A DNA stretch of 5,661 nt from an uncultured Clostridia bacterium (GTDB lineage Bacteria; Bacillota; Clostridia; Oscillospirales; Oscillospiraceae): NCBI GenBank assembly GCA_945867445.1, contig CAMBID010000060.1, positions 1-5,661 of the forward strand, given 5' to 3'. Shown here piece by piece: positions 5,568 to 5,661 of this stretch. The notes beneath the pieces are model-generated. The model saw nothing but the letters and a program-made list of their open reading frames with translations, made no database searches and was not told the DNA's origin. Each line of letters begins with the position of its first letter. Position 1 is the stretch's first letter. Position numbers and translations under genes: made by a program.

Positions 5568-5592
5568 GGGGCGCGCCCGCTGAGAGCGCCCC
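5568..5592. repeat. Seven-base-pair GC hairpin near the right edge
   Basis: GGGGCGC (5568-5574) pairs perfectly with GCGCCCC (5586-5592) across an eleven-base loop. It is symmetrical between strands and has no T-run, so neither direction nor function can be assigned. Confidence 0.4.
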
Positions 5593-5661
5593 GCCGGAGG
5601 ACGCCCAAGGACAGCGGCGGAGCGGGGGCGGAAACGCCCACGGCACCCTCCCCGTAACAGG

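Larger units (their letters stand above)
5348..5661. other. Non-coding stretch rich in inverted repeats; no gene recognised
   Basis: After the stop of the methylglyoxal synthase family gene no reading frame on either strand has a recognisable product, a ribosome site or normal composition. Instead the stretch holds at least five inverted repeats at 5374-5389, 5398-5411, 5421-5436, 5456-5509 and 5568-5592, and a looser CCGCCG/CGGCGG pair at 5591-5596 and 5615-5620. A minus-strand gene could end beyond the right edge, but the frames open there are low complexity and not convincing. Confidence 0.6.

Noticed and set aside
4907..5641. Minus-strand open frame over the methylglyoxal synthase family gene and the right-hand gap
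   Set aside because: Most of it is the antisense of a recognised gene and the remainder runs through hairpins; no recognisable domain.
1..5661. CRISPR array, prophage, insertion sequence or defence genes
   Set aside because: No regularly spaced direct repeats and no transposase, integrase, Cas or phage-type protein in any frame.

Overview
This is a GC-rich, plus-strand-coded bacterial window. The protein families, Shine-Dalgarno sites of the AGGAGG type and codon choice (strong G/C at third positions) suggest a high-GC member of the Clostridia, for example an Oscillospiraceae-like gut anaerobe. That placement is an inference from style and gene content; no rRNA or other phylogenetic marker is present in the window.

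Layout. Positions 1-978 hold the 3' three quarters of a seryl-tRNA synthetase gene (serS). The next ATG follows the serS stop directly and opens an acyltransferase-3 family membrane protein (979-2037), whose frame is broken by a single in-frame TAG at 1354-1356. A small exported or membrane-anchored protein of unknown function with an Ala/Glu-rich tail follows (2087-2500). A GC-rich hairpin region and a short AT-rich patch then lead into mscL (2669-3103), a mechanosensitive channel. Its stop codon overlaps the start of rsmG (3103-3798), the 16S rRNA m7G methyltransferase. A roughly 310-base gap with several inverted repeats and a good extended -10 promoter precedes a MinD-like ATPase (4111-4857). 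A methylglyoxal synthase family protein (4931-5347) comes next, probably in the same transcript. The last 314 bases carry no recognisable gene but a dense series of hairpins, including a compact three-way-junction-like element.

How the genes relate. Most of the window is housekeeping: translation (serS, rsmG), osmotic protection (mscL) and cell envelope (acyltransferase). No phage, defence, CRISPR or transposase gene is visible. The points that merit a second look are the one-codon disruption of the acyltransferase, a MinD homologue without the membrane-targeting tail or Min partners, a methylglyoxal synthase homologue that has lost several catalytic positions while keeping the fold signature, and the structured non-coding sequence after it.
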